From Acestrorhynchus altus (Eukaryota; Chordata; Actinopteri; Characiformes; Acestrorhynchidae): a DNA stretch of 64,000 nucleotides. Position 1 is the stretch's first letter, and each line of letters begins with the position of its first letter. Position numbers and translations under genes: made by a program. The notes beneath the pieces are model-generated. The model saw nothing but the letters and a program-made list of their open reading frames with translations, was not told the origin of the DNA and did not search any database. Where the stretch lies: NCBI GenBank assembly GCA_034509495.1, contig CM067507.1, forward strand, positions 33,819,860 to 33,883,859, given 5' to 3'. Positions 34,690-45,969 of this stretch are shown piece by piece.

Positions 34690-35520
34690 ACAAAACCCAA
34701 CACAAAGTGGCCGGCCAAACAAAAGAGCGGTGTCACGAAAAGAATGAGGGAGAAAAACTTTCATCCTAAAGACTTGAGCCTTTCAGGTTCCCTTTATCCT
34801 TTCTTTCTGATTATGCCGGGTATTTGGGGGGGGGGGGGGGGTCTCTCGGAGGGCCACATTTCTTATTACATTATTTCTGGGTGAAATGGACACACAACCT
34901 GAATAGAATCATTAAACATCGCTAGTTACAGGAATGCGTCAGAGCTGCCGCGCTGTGCCTGGAGATGAAAAGCCAGGCAGCTTCAAGCTCCTCCAAAACA
35001 TTTAATATGCCATGAAAAGATATGACATCAATCCTTGCAAAAACACAAGGGAGAAATGAATGATGCTATTGTGACTCGGAACATCAATCATGCTCAATAC
35101 GGCAGAAAACAATGGAGTTTTGTTTGCATTTCAGAGGTGACAAACAACGCGAGTGACTGGCTTAACATTGTCAATTTCCATTACTCAGAACCTGAAGCAA
35201 ATCAGAATTAAACTGTAGCCCGGTTGCCAGGCAGCTGAGTTCTCTTGACATGGTGGTTAGTTTTTCTTTCATCGCTTGACAAGAGCCGAGTGAAAGGAGT
35301 TTTGAAAAAGTTGCTAAAAGTGCGGGGAGGAGGGGGGATAATTGGTGGCTGTGGATTGTGTAGCAGCTCTTGTGTGGAAACTTTCAGACTGTGGAGGACA
35401 GAGAGAGTCGGACATGCAGAAATTTCAACTCTTGTACACAAACTTGACCCGAGGACACTGACAGGCTTCAGTAGTTTGTGAGCAGAGGGCCGCGTCTGCG
35501 CGCCTGCGCGCTGTTAACAG
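34690..35520. promoter_or_regulatory. Candidate non-coding regulatory block with a G16 run (unverified)
   Basis: Complex repeat-poor sequence. A run of 16 G sits at 34,826-34,841. Around 34,990-35,210, dense factor-type words occur ('CATTTAATATGCCATGAAAA', 'ATCAATCATGCTCAATACGG'). Opposite-strand frames at 35,208-35,481 show no motifs. Confidence 0.35.
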
Positions 35521-36487
35521 TCCTTCAACAGGCACGCGAGATTTGATATGAACCAAAACACAGCATAATAAACGCCAAGACCTAATGAAACGTCTTTTGC
35601 TTCTTATATCGAACCTATACTTTACTGTAGATTCACCATAAAGAACACTTACTCACAGTTACAGAGTTGTGCAAAATATGGCATTAGAATTAAATTAATT
35701 TTATGCACTTATAAAAATGAATGTAAATCCAACTATTTAACTACTTTATCAATTTCTCTAAGTATGGAAGGGCAAGGCACAAATACCAGGATACAATGTA
35801 CCACCGTATTTATGTACTTCAACAGGTCCAATTAGAGTGATATGATCATCTTCACATATTCCAAAAGCAGCATCATCTGTGAGTATTTGGACAGTCACAC
35901 AGAATACATTAAAGTAACTTTATATACATTTTTATAAGCAGTGTGTTTATATAACAGTCATAGATTTAATGGTACTACTCTACTCTGTGATACAGCACTG
36001 TTTTAAAACAACCCACAGTGAGAGCTAGCCAGGCTAAAGTACGGCCTCCAAACAGGGGGGTTAGTTAAATACAATATTATGACCAAGGTATTTTAGGTAA
36101 ACCTTGACATTAACAATGTTTTCATACCGTATCTATTTTACTTTATACCAGTATTGAGATAAATGCAGCTGAACAGAATCTACAACCAAATTCTCACTGT
36201 TTTTTTAAGAGTTTTAAAAACTAAACAGTCAATTAATGGAAAAAATAATCAGCAGATTAATCCATAAAAAAAATCACTATTAGTTGGATTTAAAATTGTT
36301 TAAAAGAGCTCCACCTCACAAACAGCATTCTTTATTTATTTGTTTATTTATTTATATATTTATTTATTTATTACATATACTTTCCTCACTTTTTTAAATT
36401 TAACGTTTAAGTAAAGTGTTAGTTCAACTAAAAAAAAATAAATAAATAAATAATACCCCAAACAATCTTTTATGGGTCACTGTAACT
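35521..36487. other. AT-rich non-coding, no recognised feature
   Basis: TTTA-rich tract at about 36,330-36,372. No gene or named repeat was seen. Confidence 0.4.
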
Positions 36488-36556
<69 letters not shown>

Positions 36557-36568
36557 TAATAATAATAT
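36488..36568. repeat. (AAT)n microsatellite
   Basis: About 27 units with one AAAT interruption. Confidence 0.98.
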
Positions 36569-37150
36569 GTGAAGAAAAGGAAATGAAGAGACAAGAAAAA
36601 AGAGGAGGATTGTGACTTAATCTCCCAAGAAGACCACTGAGAGATGTTCACATTTCCTGTCTGAATCATATAAATTCAGAAATGTTCATATAAATAAAGT
36701 AGATACCTTTGATTCTGTTCTAATTTGTGGTCAAATCTAAACGTTCCAGTGTTTGTCTCAACCTATTAATCAGATGAAGATATTTCTATTTTGGAAAACT
36801 CATTTATCTCAAACAATAAAGAACTATATGGAGAATGGGGCTGGAATATAAGTGCACGCAGATGTGTTTAGGCCATTTTAAAGTCATGTATTTAGAAATA
36901 AATATTTATTTTATAATGTTACTTTGTGCCCCGTTTCCTGAATGCTGTTCTCCTGCTTGTTTGTTCAGTAAAACAATAAGAACAGAGTCTTCCTTTTTCA
37001 TGCCCTAACTTCCTGAAAAGTGCACACCGTGTTTAAGAGGGGCCAATTAATGCAGGCTTAACACACTCCTGCTTATTTACAGTAGCTTTTGTGCTTCTGT
37101 TCCTTGCACTCTGACTTCCAGGTGTGGGTGAAATAGGGAGGAAGAGATGT
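36569..37150. other. Non-coding, no recognised feature
   Basis: I see no gene or named repeat here. Confidence 0.4.

Positions 37151-37192
<42 letters not shown>
37151..37192. repeat. (AAAG)n microsatellite
   Basis: About ten AAAG units. Confidence 0.97.
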
Positions 37193-37193
<1 letters not shown>

Positions 37194-37259
37194 CAGACAC
37201 AGGAGAAATTAAAGATTTGAGAAGCGCGGGGGCCTGGAGAATGGGAGGGGGTTGTTTTA

Positions 37260-37598
37260 GACACTGAAGGTGCAGTGAGGTGGTTTAGCTCATTGTAAGG
37301 GATTAATAATTATCTTCTCATTATACCCTCTCTCAATCAAGGCTGCTGCTCACAGGAAGCCCCTGGAAAGCCCATCTGCCATGGCTAATCTAGCGGCTGA
37401 GCGGCGGGCGAGGCGACTAAGGCCCCGCTACCCTCAGCCCCTCAGCCGCTTTCTTCTCCCCTCTGCCACTGCGCCCGGATCAGCCAAAGCCCATTAAAGT
37501 AAATACAGCCAGAAATGAGCAGGCTTAGTACGGATTGGGGAGGAAGTTGAAGACTAGTTTTGAGCCGTGAGCTCTGATTAATAGGAGAAAAGGCTTTG

Positions 37599-37600
<2 letters not shown>
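37260..37600. promoter_or_regulatory. Candidate non-coding regulatory block (unverified)
   Basis: 'GGGATTAATAATTATCTTCT' near 37,300 is followed by a GC-rich part (37,375-37,480), then 'CATTAAAGTAAATACAGCC' and 'CTCTGATTAATAGG'. No frame of note. The sharp AT/GC/AT alternation and TAAT words make this a good enhancer candidate. Confidence 0.38.
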
Positions 37601-37601
<1 letters not shown>

Positions 37602-37666
<65 letters not shown>

Positions 37667-37667
37667 T
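37602..37667. repeat. (GA)n microsatellite
   Basis: About 32 units with one GG interruption. Confidence 0.98.
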
Positions 37668-38084
37668 ATTTGGGGTAGTGAGATGCGACCAGCTCACTAC
37701 AAAGAATCTCTGAAACTCTGGGGTTGTTGGTTGTTAAAGCTTGCATTACCTTTAAGGTGGGAGTCATCCATCAGCTGCTTTCACACATAGAATCTTAGAA
37801 TGTTCGTATAAGTTGTCCGATTGCTTACGTATGTACAAGCTTATGTTTGTGTATGTGTACAGTATATACCTATAAACTGTGCCCTTCTCACTTTTCACCC
37901 CCATTTATAGTCTTTGAGGGGGCACACAAATACTGCCCCCACAACATACAAAGTACCTCCATTTGCCAAGCTCAGAAGAACCACTGACAATGCTTAGTTT
38001 CTGATCAGGTGTTAGTTTGCATAAACTAACCCGGCTGGCACATGACCAACCTCCAATGTTGAAACACGCTTTTGTAATGTCTAA
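37668..38084. other. Non-coding, no recognised feature
   Basis: I see no gene or named repeat here. Confidence 0.4.
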
Positions 38085-38585
38085 TATAACTCTTAGAGCC
38101 AGAGGTCCACACTATGGCAGCCACGGTTCGTTTTCAGGCTTCATAACTCAGGATCAGAGTCACCTACAGACATGATACATATCATAACAAACTAATCCTA
38201 CCCTATCTAACTATGATGGTCTCATCACTGTGTGATGATTCATCAGCTAAGTAATCCAGCTCAGAAAACAGCAGAAATTACTTTCCAACAATTAATCCAG
38301 TTTATTGCAAGTTTTCAGCTCAACACTCTGATGATACATTTGTACAGATTTGGACATATGAAGGTTATTTAACTCTTATAGTTAAATAATAATAATAAAA
38401 TAATTATACAAATTAATTAATTAATTAATTATTATTATTATTATTATTATTGTAGGCACATGTGTCTTGATTAAAACATGGTCATATTAGTGCAATGGTC
38501 TCCTATTAATACCTTTTTAATGTTTAGGCAAATAAAAGTATGTAAGACTACAAACCTCCAAAATTATTGTTAAGTGGTTGTAAAA
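38085..38585 (+). repeat. Dispersed ~0.9 kb unit (family K), deleted copy
   Basis: It starts 'AGGTCCACACTATGGCAG' and 'CATAACTCAGGATCAGAGTC', with 'GTAATCCAGCTCAGAAAACA' further in. The middle segments with the GGGG(T/C)GG motif are missing. ATTA/ATT runs lie at 38,410-38,452. Confidence 0.7.
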
Positions 38586-38861
38586 TATTAATAAACCTGA
38601 GTTACTGGTTTGTATTATAGAACTGCTGTAACATGAAATGACATTACTATATCAGGGTAGAATCACTTTTTCAATATATAAATTATCTGAACCACGCAGC
38701 AAGGTGTCGATTCAGCAGTGAACAGACAATGAAATGTTGTCTGAGAACAATATAAACGATCCATAAACGTTGATTCCAAGCATTTGAATTAGCATTTGGT
38801 AGAGGATTGAATGTGCACAAGTGAAGGAGGTTGTCATTAGACAGAGATTCATAAACAAAAT

Positions 38862-38862
<1 letters not shown>
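38586..38862. other. Non-coding, no recognised feature
   Basis: I see no gene or named repeat here. Confidence 0.4.

Positions 38863-38923
<61 letters not shown>
38863..38923. repeat. (GA)n microsatellite
   Basis: About 30 uninterrupted GA units. Confidence 0.98.
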
Positions 38924-38927
<4 letters not shown>

Positions 38928-39059
38928 AATCTACAGATAATGGAAGTGGATGAGTCTATTGGTGAAGAGATGCTCCTTCATATCATCTAGTCAAGTCAAG
39001 ATCTCCTGTGGGGGAGATAAGTGCATCATTTCAAACTCTACCTCCTTCAGTTTGAATAC

Positions 39060-39215
39060 ACATGACTTACTTAAAGATGCAAACCACAGCTCAAAAACAG
39101 AAAGTCCAGATTAGACTGGGAAAATATATACAGGAAGCCTGACCAGTTCTGGAACAGGATTCTTTGGACAGATGAAATCAATGTGATCCACATCATCTGT
39201 CTAACATGGTGGAGC
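39060..39215 (+). pseudogene. Tc1/mariner transposase fragment
   Basis: The frame from 39,147 reads 'FWNRILWTDEIN', matching the Tc1 motif FW..ILWSDET that carries the first catalytic aspartate. Stops flank it on both sides and the other catalytic residues are absent. It is distinct from the 42 kb and 6.5 kb elements. Confidence 0.7.
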
Positions 39216-39388
39216 CACTTTTAAGGCCTGGTCATGCTGGCTTTTTGTCCACGAGAATTTTGGTTGAAGGTTTTTGTTTATGTTTACATTGTTTACATTT
39301 ACGTGCAACTTTACAAACCTGACCAGAAGTACTGCACTTTGTACTGTCTCTGCTCTGTCTGAACCAATATGGAGGAGGTGCTCAACGA

Positions 39389-39390
<2 letters not shown>

Positions 39391-39452
<62 letters not shown>
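39391..39452. repeat. (CTAT)n microsatellite
   Basis: About 15 units. Confidence 0.98.
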
Positions 39453-39509
39453 GAGATTACATTACTATACAATTTGATGCAGATACAGTTTATGTGTAGG
39501 AACCCTAGT

Positions 39510-40130
39510 TGGTGTTAACTCCTAGAACCCAAGGTCCACACTTTGCCGGTAGTTACGTGCCAGTTTTCTAGGCTTCATAACTCAGGATCGTAGTAACCTA
39601 CAGACATGACACACCATAACAAACTACATGACCCTATCTACATATGTCTATCAACTATCAGCAAGTAATCCAGCACAAAAATTGAAATGGAATGGAATCC
39701 CAGTTTAAATTCCGTAGCAGCCATACAGCGCAGATTTACTGCTCTGTCCTGCACACAGCTGAGGTCCAACTCCAACTGATCAGCAAGACAGGAAGGAGCT
39801 GACGTCACTGATCCAGATATTGAGTTACAGTCAGAAAAGGGAAGAGAGGGACTGTTTCCTTTTTTTCTTTGCTCACACAGTTTTCAAATTTCAAAATAAA
39901 AGTCCAGAGAATGGACAATACCGATACATACATAAATATAAAGATTAACAAAGGATATTCAGGTTTTTATTACCGGCAAGTATTTTGAAGGACATTCCAC
40001 ACATTAAAATAGTGAGTTAAATGTAATGAGTATTATATGTATCACAGTGTGACTAAATTGATTAAATTGTGTACAAGAAAATATTTTTGTTGATATTCAA
40101 ATATTTTTTAGATGCACTAGTAAGTGGTAA
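39510..40130 (+). repeat. Dispersed ~0.9 kb unit (family K)
   Basis: 'AGGTCCACACTTTGCCGGTA', 'CATAACTCAGGATCGTAGTA', 'GATCAGCAAGACAGGAAGG', 'GATCCAGATATTGAGTTACA' and 'CTTTGCTCACACAGTTTTC' are in family order. The copy lies 0.9 kb downstream of another copy in the same orientation. Confidence 0.75.
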
Positions 40131-40539
40131 CTCTATCTGCTGTTTTACTTACAATGGCTGTTCTATTTCCCCTTACAGGGCAACTTAAAAAAATGTTTAG
40201 TTATAACTGATATGTTAATTCATGTACATTAATTAAATTAATGATATGAATTAAAACATATACTGTCATTAGTCTAATCTAAATGTATCTAGTGTTTACA
40301 AGATTGCTTATTTACTTATTTTTCATTGACGAGAAGGTATTGGCCCACCCACCCCTCCCCCAAATCATGTACTGACTGTCTTGTTAAATGGCATGGTGTT
40401 ATATTTTTCTTCAAGGTCCTGAAGAAGCATCATTGACTTGGAATACTGATTCCAGAATACTGGAATTACAGTTATGCTACTGGATTTGAATGAAGTCTTG
40501 CTGTTCTTTGTGTCCGGTACTAGATCTGAACACTGGTCC
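40131..40539. other. AT-rich non-coding, no recognised feature
   Basis: I see no gene or named repeat here. Confidence 0.4.
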
Positions 40540-41375
40540 TGTGTTGGTGAAGACCGCGAGGAAGATTGCAGTTGTTTTGTAGCCGTGTAGCTGTGCTCGC
40601 TGGACCCCGTGCCTGAGCTCTGCCAAGGATTTAATGTGACCTGTCACCCAGCCGACGGAGGAGTGTGTTTCCGCGAGATTATGTCAAGCAGTTCCACCTC
40701 TGCCTAAGTACTGTTAAAATTGCTTATACATCTGTGAATGAATTGGAATGCTCTGAGGAAACAAAGACTGGGGCAAATGCCTAGCACATGAGCGAGGGCC
40801 CTGATTGGCTCGCCATTCTCTCGGCCTACTTCTTAAGGACTTAAGAACAACACGGACGTTATATGAGCTTGTATAAAATATATATTAGTGCATCTGTGTA
40901 CGAGCTGCGCTGGAACCTCCGGCTCTTCTCCTGAAGACGTTGGCACAAGAGACACTGGAGGAAACAAGGGAGAATAACATGAGAGAACTTTGGGCTCTGA
41001 GATGTAATGAAGTATTTAAGATCTCCAGAATGTTTTATTGACAGAAGTGTAAAAAATATATAATACATGGGAGCCCACCAGGTCTCCGGAGGAAGGCTTT
41101 AACGTTTGTTTTTCAGAAGTGTTTAATGGTATCGATTTTTATTGTTCAACGAACCGTGTGAAGTCTTTGACAGGTTTATTGAACAGATACTGTTCTGAAA
41201 GTGTGCGGCGCAAGTGGTGCGTTTCAGATGCTCGCACTTTAATATGACGGGAGGAGGGGGAAGAAGAGAAGAAATAAAAGGAGGTGGATAAGGGAAAATG
41301 CTTTTCAATTCTCTAAAACGGAAATGTGAAAACTGTGGAAGGGAACGTGAGACTGGCATTAATTTTATTATGCTG
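40540..41375. promoter_or_regulatory. Candidate non-coding regulatory block (unverified)
   Basis: Long complex sequence: 'GCCAAGGATTTAATGTGACC' near 40,622, 'TGGGGCAAATGCCTAGCACA' near 40,771 and 'CTTCTTAAGGACTTAAGAAC' near 40,829 (a partial palindrome). No supported frame and no repeat. Confidence 0.35.
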
Positions 41376-41889
41376 TGTTGAGTTTGTCACTAGTCATGGG
41401 GCATCTGCCTCAGTTTCTCAGCAGGTAGTAAGTATGTTCCCTTGGTGATGGCACACTTGTGAGGACTTCAGTGGCCAGTAGAGGCCTCCCATGCTTTGTA
41501 CAACTTGTTTTCCACAGTGGTTTATTTACCATTTCTGACCAAAGCTAAAATGCTTACTCCTCCTCTTTGGACCTTCAAACATGAACTAAGATGAAGCAGA
41601 AGACCACTACAAATGGTTAAACAGAGAACCATATACCTTTGAAACCCTGAAAGCTAAAGAAATTCAAAGGAAAGAGATGCGAGTTATCTTAGAGCCCGAC
41701 CAACAATCTTAACAACAGTGGATTCTAAACGGTTAGATTATACTGAATCATTTTTTAATAAATTGTTCTTTTAAAGAACCAGATATGCATTGTTTTGTCT
41801 TATATATTAACCAGGTAAGAACCATTTATGTGTTCAAACACTGGAATTGGAATGAACAACCTCACACTGCTCACCCCCTCATCTATATA
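41376..41889. other. Non-coding, no recognised feature
   Basis: I see no gene or named repeat here. Confidence 0.4.
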
Positions 41890-41945
41890 TCTACTGTACA
41901 CAGTCCCAGACAAAAGTTTGGAAACACCTACACTCTTCAATCCTA
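41890..41945. mobile_element. Tc1-type terminal inverted repeat remnant
   Basis: 'CAGTCCCAGACAAAAGTTTG' followed by 'GAAACACCTACACTC' resembles the outer end of another fish Tc1-like family. No matching right end was found. Confidence 0.4.
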
Positions 41946-42087
41946 AAAAAGAAAACCTTTCAAAATAATGTGTCTGTCCAGTACTGTATTTAAAACCAAC
42001 AGGCACAATTACGCTGGTAGTAAAGGTTCTGTCTATTTGTAATCATATTTTAGTTCAAACACAATATATTTAATGGTATTGGACATA

Positions 42088-43287
42088 CAGTGCATCTGGG
42101 AAGTATTCACAGTGCTTCACTTTTCCCATATTTTGTTATTTTACAGCCGTATTCCAAAATGGAATATTCATTATATTCATTTTCCCTCATATTCTACACA
42201 AAACCCCACAATGACACAGCGAGAAAAGTTTGTTTGAATTCATTACAAATTGACAAACGTTGACAAAGTTGTCCTGAAGTCACTCCTTTGTTATCTTGGC
42301 TGTGTGTTTAGGGTCATTGTCCAGTTAGAAGATAAATCTTTGTCCCAGTCTGAGGTCCAGAGCACTCTGGAACAGGTTATCATCAAGGATGTCTCTGTAC
42401 ATCACTGCAGTCATCTTTCCCTCAACCCTGACTAGTCTCCCAGTTCCTGCTGCAGAAAAACATCCCCACAGCATGATGCTGCCACCACCATGCTTCACTG
42501 TAGGGATGGTATTGGCTAGGTGATGAGCAGTGCTTGGTTTCCTCCAGAGATGATGCTTAGCACTGAGGCCAAATGGTTTAATCTTTGCTTCATCAGGCCA
42601 ACTTTTGTTTTTCATGGTCTGAGAGTCGCTCGGGTGCATTTTGGTAAACTCCAGATGGGCCGTCATGCGCCTTTTACTGAGAAGTGGCTTCCATGTTGTT
42701 GTCTTCTGGAAGGTTCTCCTCTCTCCACAGAACAATGTTGGAGCTCTGTCAGAGTCACCTACCAAACCAATTCAATTCAAATCATTCAGTTTGCTGGGCG
42801 GTCAGCTGTAGCAAGAGTCCTGGTGATTCCAAACTTCTTCCATTTATGGATGATGGAGGTCACTGTGCTCATTGGGACCTTCAATGCAACAGAAATGCAT
42901 ATGTACCCTTCCCCAGATCTGTGTCTCTATACAGTCCTGCAAAATGATTTGTGCTCTAATGGTTTGTGCTCTGACTTGCTCTGTCTACTATGGGACTTTC
43001 TTTCCAAATCATGTCCAATCAACTGAATTTACCACAGGTGTCCAATCAAGCTGTAGAAACATCTGAAGGATGATCAGTGGAAGCAAGATGCACCTGAGCT
43101 GAGTGTCAAGGAAAGCTGTGAATACTTATGTACATGTTATATTTTTGTGTTTTTGTTTTCAATAAATTTGCAAAAAAATTCAAACAAACATTTCTGACTT
43201 TGTCATCATGGGGTAGTGTGTGTAGAATTTCAAGGGGTAAAATGAATTTAATAAGACTGTAACATAAGAAAATGTGCAAGAAAATTA
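42088..43287 (-). mobile_element. Internally deleted Tc1/mariner transposon
   Basis: The left end ('ACAGTGCATCTGGGAAGTAT', then 'TTTTGTTATTTTACAGCCGT') and the right end around 43,245-43,287 ('CTGTAACATAAGAAAATG') are diverged inverted repeats of about 150 bp. They include paired 'AATAAATTTGCAAA'-type and 'CTACACA...CCCCA' segments. Between them lies a broken transposase on the minus strand. At about 1.2 kb it is shorter than the usual 1.6 kb, mainly because the transposase 3' part is deleted near 42,250. It is non-autonomous and inactive. Confidence 0.85.
42250..43010 (-). pseudogene. Tc1-type transposase pseudogene
   Basis: The N-terminal helix-turn-helix part lies at about 42,780-42,900, reading 'STVTSIIHKWKKFGITRTL' and then a stop. 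A frame of about 147 codons follows (42,325-42,765) with 'RMTAHLEF', 'KSWPDEAK' (first catalytic Asp), 'HGGGSIMLWGCFSAAGTG' and 'LDLRLGQRFIF'. An in-frame TAA then precedes 'LDNDPKHTAKITKE' (second catalytic Asp). The region with the third acidic residue is deleted. A normal protein has about 340 residues. Cut-and-paste transposition by this copy is not possible. Confidence 0.88.
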
Positions 43288-43289
43288 AG

Positions 43290-43765
43290 CACTACTCAGT
43301 ATCATAGTAACCTACTGACAAGACTTCCTGATTATATGATAACTTGTCAGTGAGAGGGGGCGGAGCTGTTGACATCAATGACCCAGTTACTGGGTTACAA
43401 AGGAAAACATGAAGGAAGGGGCTGTTTGCTGTCTTTCTTTGCTCACACAATGCTCAAATTTCAGAAACATCCCGAGATGTTTAAATATGAAATTAAATTA
43501 TTATACAAATCTTATCTTTACTAATAACAATTATTCAAAGTCTGGTATTTTCAGCTTGAAACACTCTGGATGATCTTTTAACAAGATTTCTGGAATAAAA
43601 CTGATTTTAGTCCTTATGAGCAAAAATTAATTCATACAAATGTCCTTCGATTTTACACCACAAATGAAGACAAATTTCAGTATCTTAGGATCTCCTGAAA
43701 ATAACAACATCTGGCAGCAGAATAATAGTATGTCAAACTATAAATTAGTCTATGCTTCAAAAGGT
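43290..43765 (+). repeat. Dispersed ~0.9 kb unit (family K), 5' truncated
   Basis: It starts at 'CAGTATCATAGTAACCTACT' immediately next to the Tc1 right end. 'GACCCAGTTACTGGGTTACA' and 'CTTTGCTCACACAATGCTC' follow in family order. The family's first segment is missing at the junction. Confidence 0.7.
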
Positions 43766-43924
43766 TAAAATTCTTAATGCAATCTATGGTACTTTCAAAT
43801 ATAATCACTGAATAATCTTGACGTTCCAAGCAATAAATGAGAAACTACCTATATTCTGTTTGTGCGATAATGCAAGAATTGCAAAAAGTCCCTTCCACTG
43901 ATGGAAACAATAGGGTTGTAGCAA

Positions 43925-44125
43925 TCCTGGGGTAGGGTGGACAATCCTGTCCCTGGATCCCCAGGTTCTTGCATGGTTTTGTGCTTTTGCTGTTCAAGCA
44001 CACCTGATTCAACTCACCTGTTAATTGCTAGGTTTAGTAGGTGTGTCAAAGCAGGGAAATCAGCAAAATCAGCAAGCTGTGCAGGAATCCAGCACTCCAG
44101 GATGCCTACCCCTAGACTATCATTT
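43925..44125. repeat. Dispersed fish repeat (CACACCTGATTCAACTCA type)
   Basis: 'TCAAGCACACCTGATTCAAC', 'TAGGTGTGTCAAAGCAGGGA' and 'GTGCAGGAATCCAGCACTCC' resemble a short non-coding element abundant in many teleosts. A scrap of it may lie at 5,308-5,330. The formal name is not certain. Confidence 0.6.
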
Positions 44126-44458
44126 TAGCTCCTATGTGCAGTGTTTCATTTGAGAACTATAAAGCCTATATTTTGCTTGAAATATGACACTTTCCTAAAA
44201 TGTAATTGTAAAAAATGAAAATGGAGCATTTTCTTACCATAAGTCATTTTTCATCCTCTTCATATCTATAACTGCTTCAATTTGAGAAACTATGATTATC
44301 AAATTAATACTGAATTTTGTTATTTTCTACACCTTTAAAATACACATACTGTATGTGAGTATAACCAATAAACTGTATTACATTTTCATCTCCCAAGAGG
44401 CCCCTGAAGTCATAGCACCAGATGCCACTCATGCATCAGCACTGTGGCAGTGTGTATA

Positions 44459-44462
<4 letters not shown>
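44126..44462. other. AT-rich non-coding, no recognised feature
   Basis: I see no gene or named repeat here. Confidence 0.4.

Positions 44463-44501
<39 letters not shown>
44463..44501. repeat. (TG)n microsatellite
   Basis: About 19 TG units. Confidence 0.96.
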
Positions 44502-44502
<1 letters not shown>

Positions 44503-45001
44503 ACCAAGTCGTCCTCCCTCCTGCTCTGATCCAAAGCAACTGCTGTAATTTCTATATCCGTTGTCATGGTGATACAGCAACAGGGAGCAAAATGGCAAAG
44601 TAACCTCTGGCATTCTGGCAGAATCCAAGGCAGAGCTAAGCTTATAGGACAAGGCCTCTATAAACCCCGGGATTGTTAGTCAGTTATTAAATATTCCAGT
44701 ATTTTGCAACCTAATATCTTTTTTCCATATCTGCAATAAAAGGTATATTATCAAAGACAATAAAGTCCCTGTACTTTGAAGAGAAGAACAGAAATACCAC
44801 AAAACACACAAACCAGGGGGCAGGTTTTTTTATTAGTATAATTTCAATCAGTGCTTTTCTGTACTTTGACTACATATGTTAATTTATTGTAATTTATAAT
44901 TACTCACATGTTTCATATGCAAATCCAAGATTGATTAATTATGGTCTATAATTATGTAATTTACTAGAAATTATTTATTAATAAGACAATGATATGTACG
45001 T
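44502..45001. other. AT-rich non-coding, no recognised feature
   Basis: I see no gene or named repeat here. Confidence 0.4.
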
Positions 45002-45444
45002 TACATTATATGGACAAAAGTATTATGACACTAGTTCATTCATTAAATAGGAGTTTATCCGGCTTTTGTTGGAGTAACTGTCTCTCCTGTCCAAGGAACC
45101 CTTTTGACAAGAGTGTTAATGAGGTAAGGGTGTTAGATGATCACCAACCCACATCATTCCCAGTTCCCCAACTCATCCCAATAGTATTAGAGGGGCACCA
45201 TCCTTCCACAGGACACGGTTCCTCTGCTACACAGATCAATGCTGGGGGCTTTATACCCCTCTAGCCCATGTCCGGCATTAGACATGGTGCCAATAGGTTC
45301 CTAGGTTTGCTTCAGAGAGACATATTCTACTGGCAAGGACTAAAAAAGCTCTGTGTGCATTTGCACATCAGTGTCAGCAATGGATGCAAATTAAAGTAGC
45401 TGAATGTCAATATTAGAAGGGGTTTCCACAAAGATTATTACATG
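45002..45444 (+). mobile_element. Short non-autonomous DNA element (family A), near full length
   Basis: It runs from 'TACATTATATGGACAAAAGT' to 'TCCACAAAGATTATTACATG', about 440 bp. It contains every segment seen in the other copies: 'GTTGGAGTAACTGTCTCTCC', 'TTAGATGATCACCAACCCAC', 'GGCTTTATACCCCTCTAGCC', 'CATGGTGCCAATAGGTTCC' and 'GTCAGCAATGGATGCA'. The short terminal inverted repeat (TATGGACAAA / TTTGGACATA in consensus) and lack of a frame fit a MITE mobilised by a Tc1-type enzyme. That link is inferred. Confidence 0.8.
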
Positions 45445-45689
45445 TAGAATGTATAGAAAACCATGTACAGTTGACTCTTGGAGTATCATCTTTTAAACTG
45501 GGGTGCTTATTCTCTTCTTTTTGTCTAGACATTTTGATGTCCAAGGGTCTATAGACGTTTACTCATCCAGATCTTCTCCTGAAATCAAGGGTCTTAATAT
45601 AATTTACCTTGCTTTTCTAAAGAAACAGCCCCTACACTCTTAAAATTACAGTTATTTGAAGAAGAACCACATTTGGGCCCAGTTAGGGA
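45445..45689. other. Non-coding, no recognised feature
   Basis: The end near 45,580-45,600 ('CTGAAATCAAGGGTCTTAAT') matches an outer segment of family A, so a second small fragment may be present. Confidence 0.35.
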
Positions 45690-45820
45690 GTTGGGCGTGA
45701 GGTGGGTAGTGATCATTCAACTGACCTCATTAACATTCTTGTCAAAAGTCTTCCCTGGACAGTAGACACAGGGACACAGGGTAAACTCTTTCTTAGTAGC
45801 TTTAATTTCAGGGGAAAAAA
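45690..45820 (-). mobile_element. Short non-autonomous DNA element (family A), fragment
   Basis: 'GTCTTCCCTGGACAGTAGAC' and 'GCTTTAATTTCAGG' are in reverse family order. Confidence 0.65.
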
Positions 45821-45969
45821 AGAACCTCTGTATCAAGGGAAAATTTATTCTCACTCACACCTCTCATGATTTCAGTAGAAGGTCTGGATGAGCAAACATC
45901 TAGAAACCACAGAGAAACATTGTGTTCGCAAGGTAGACCTTTCCACCAGCACACACTGTGCCAAAACAG

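Noticed and set aside
42520..43026. 168-codon plus-strand frame
   Set aside because: It is antisense to the Tc1 transposase relic, whose signature motifs are on the minus strand.
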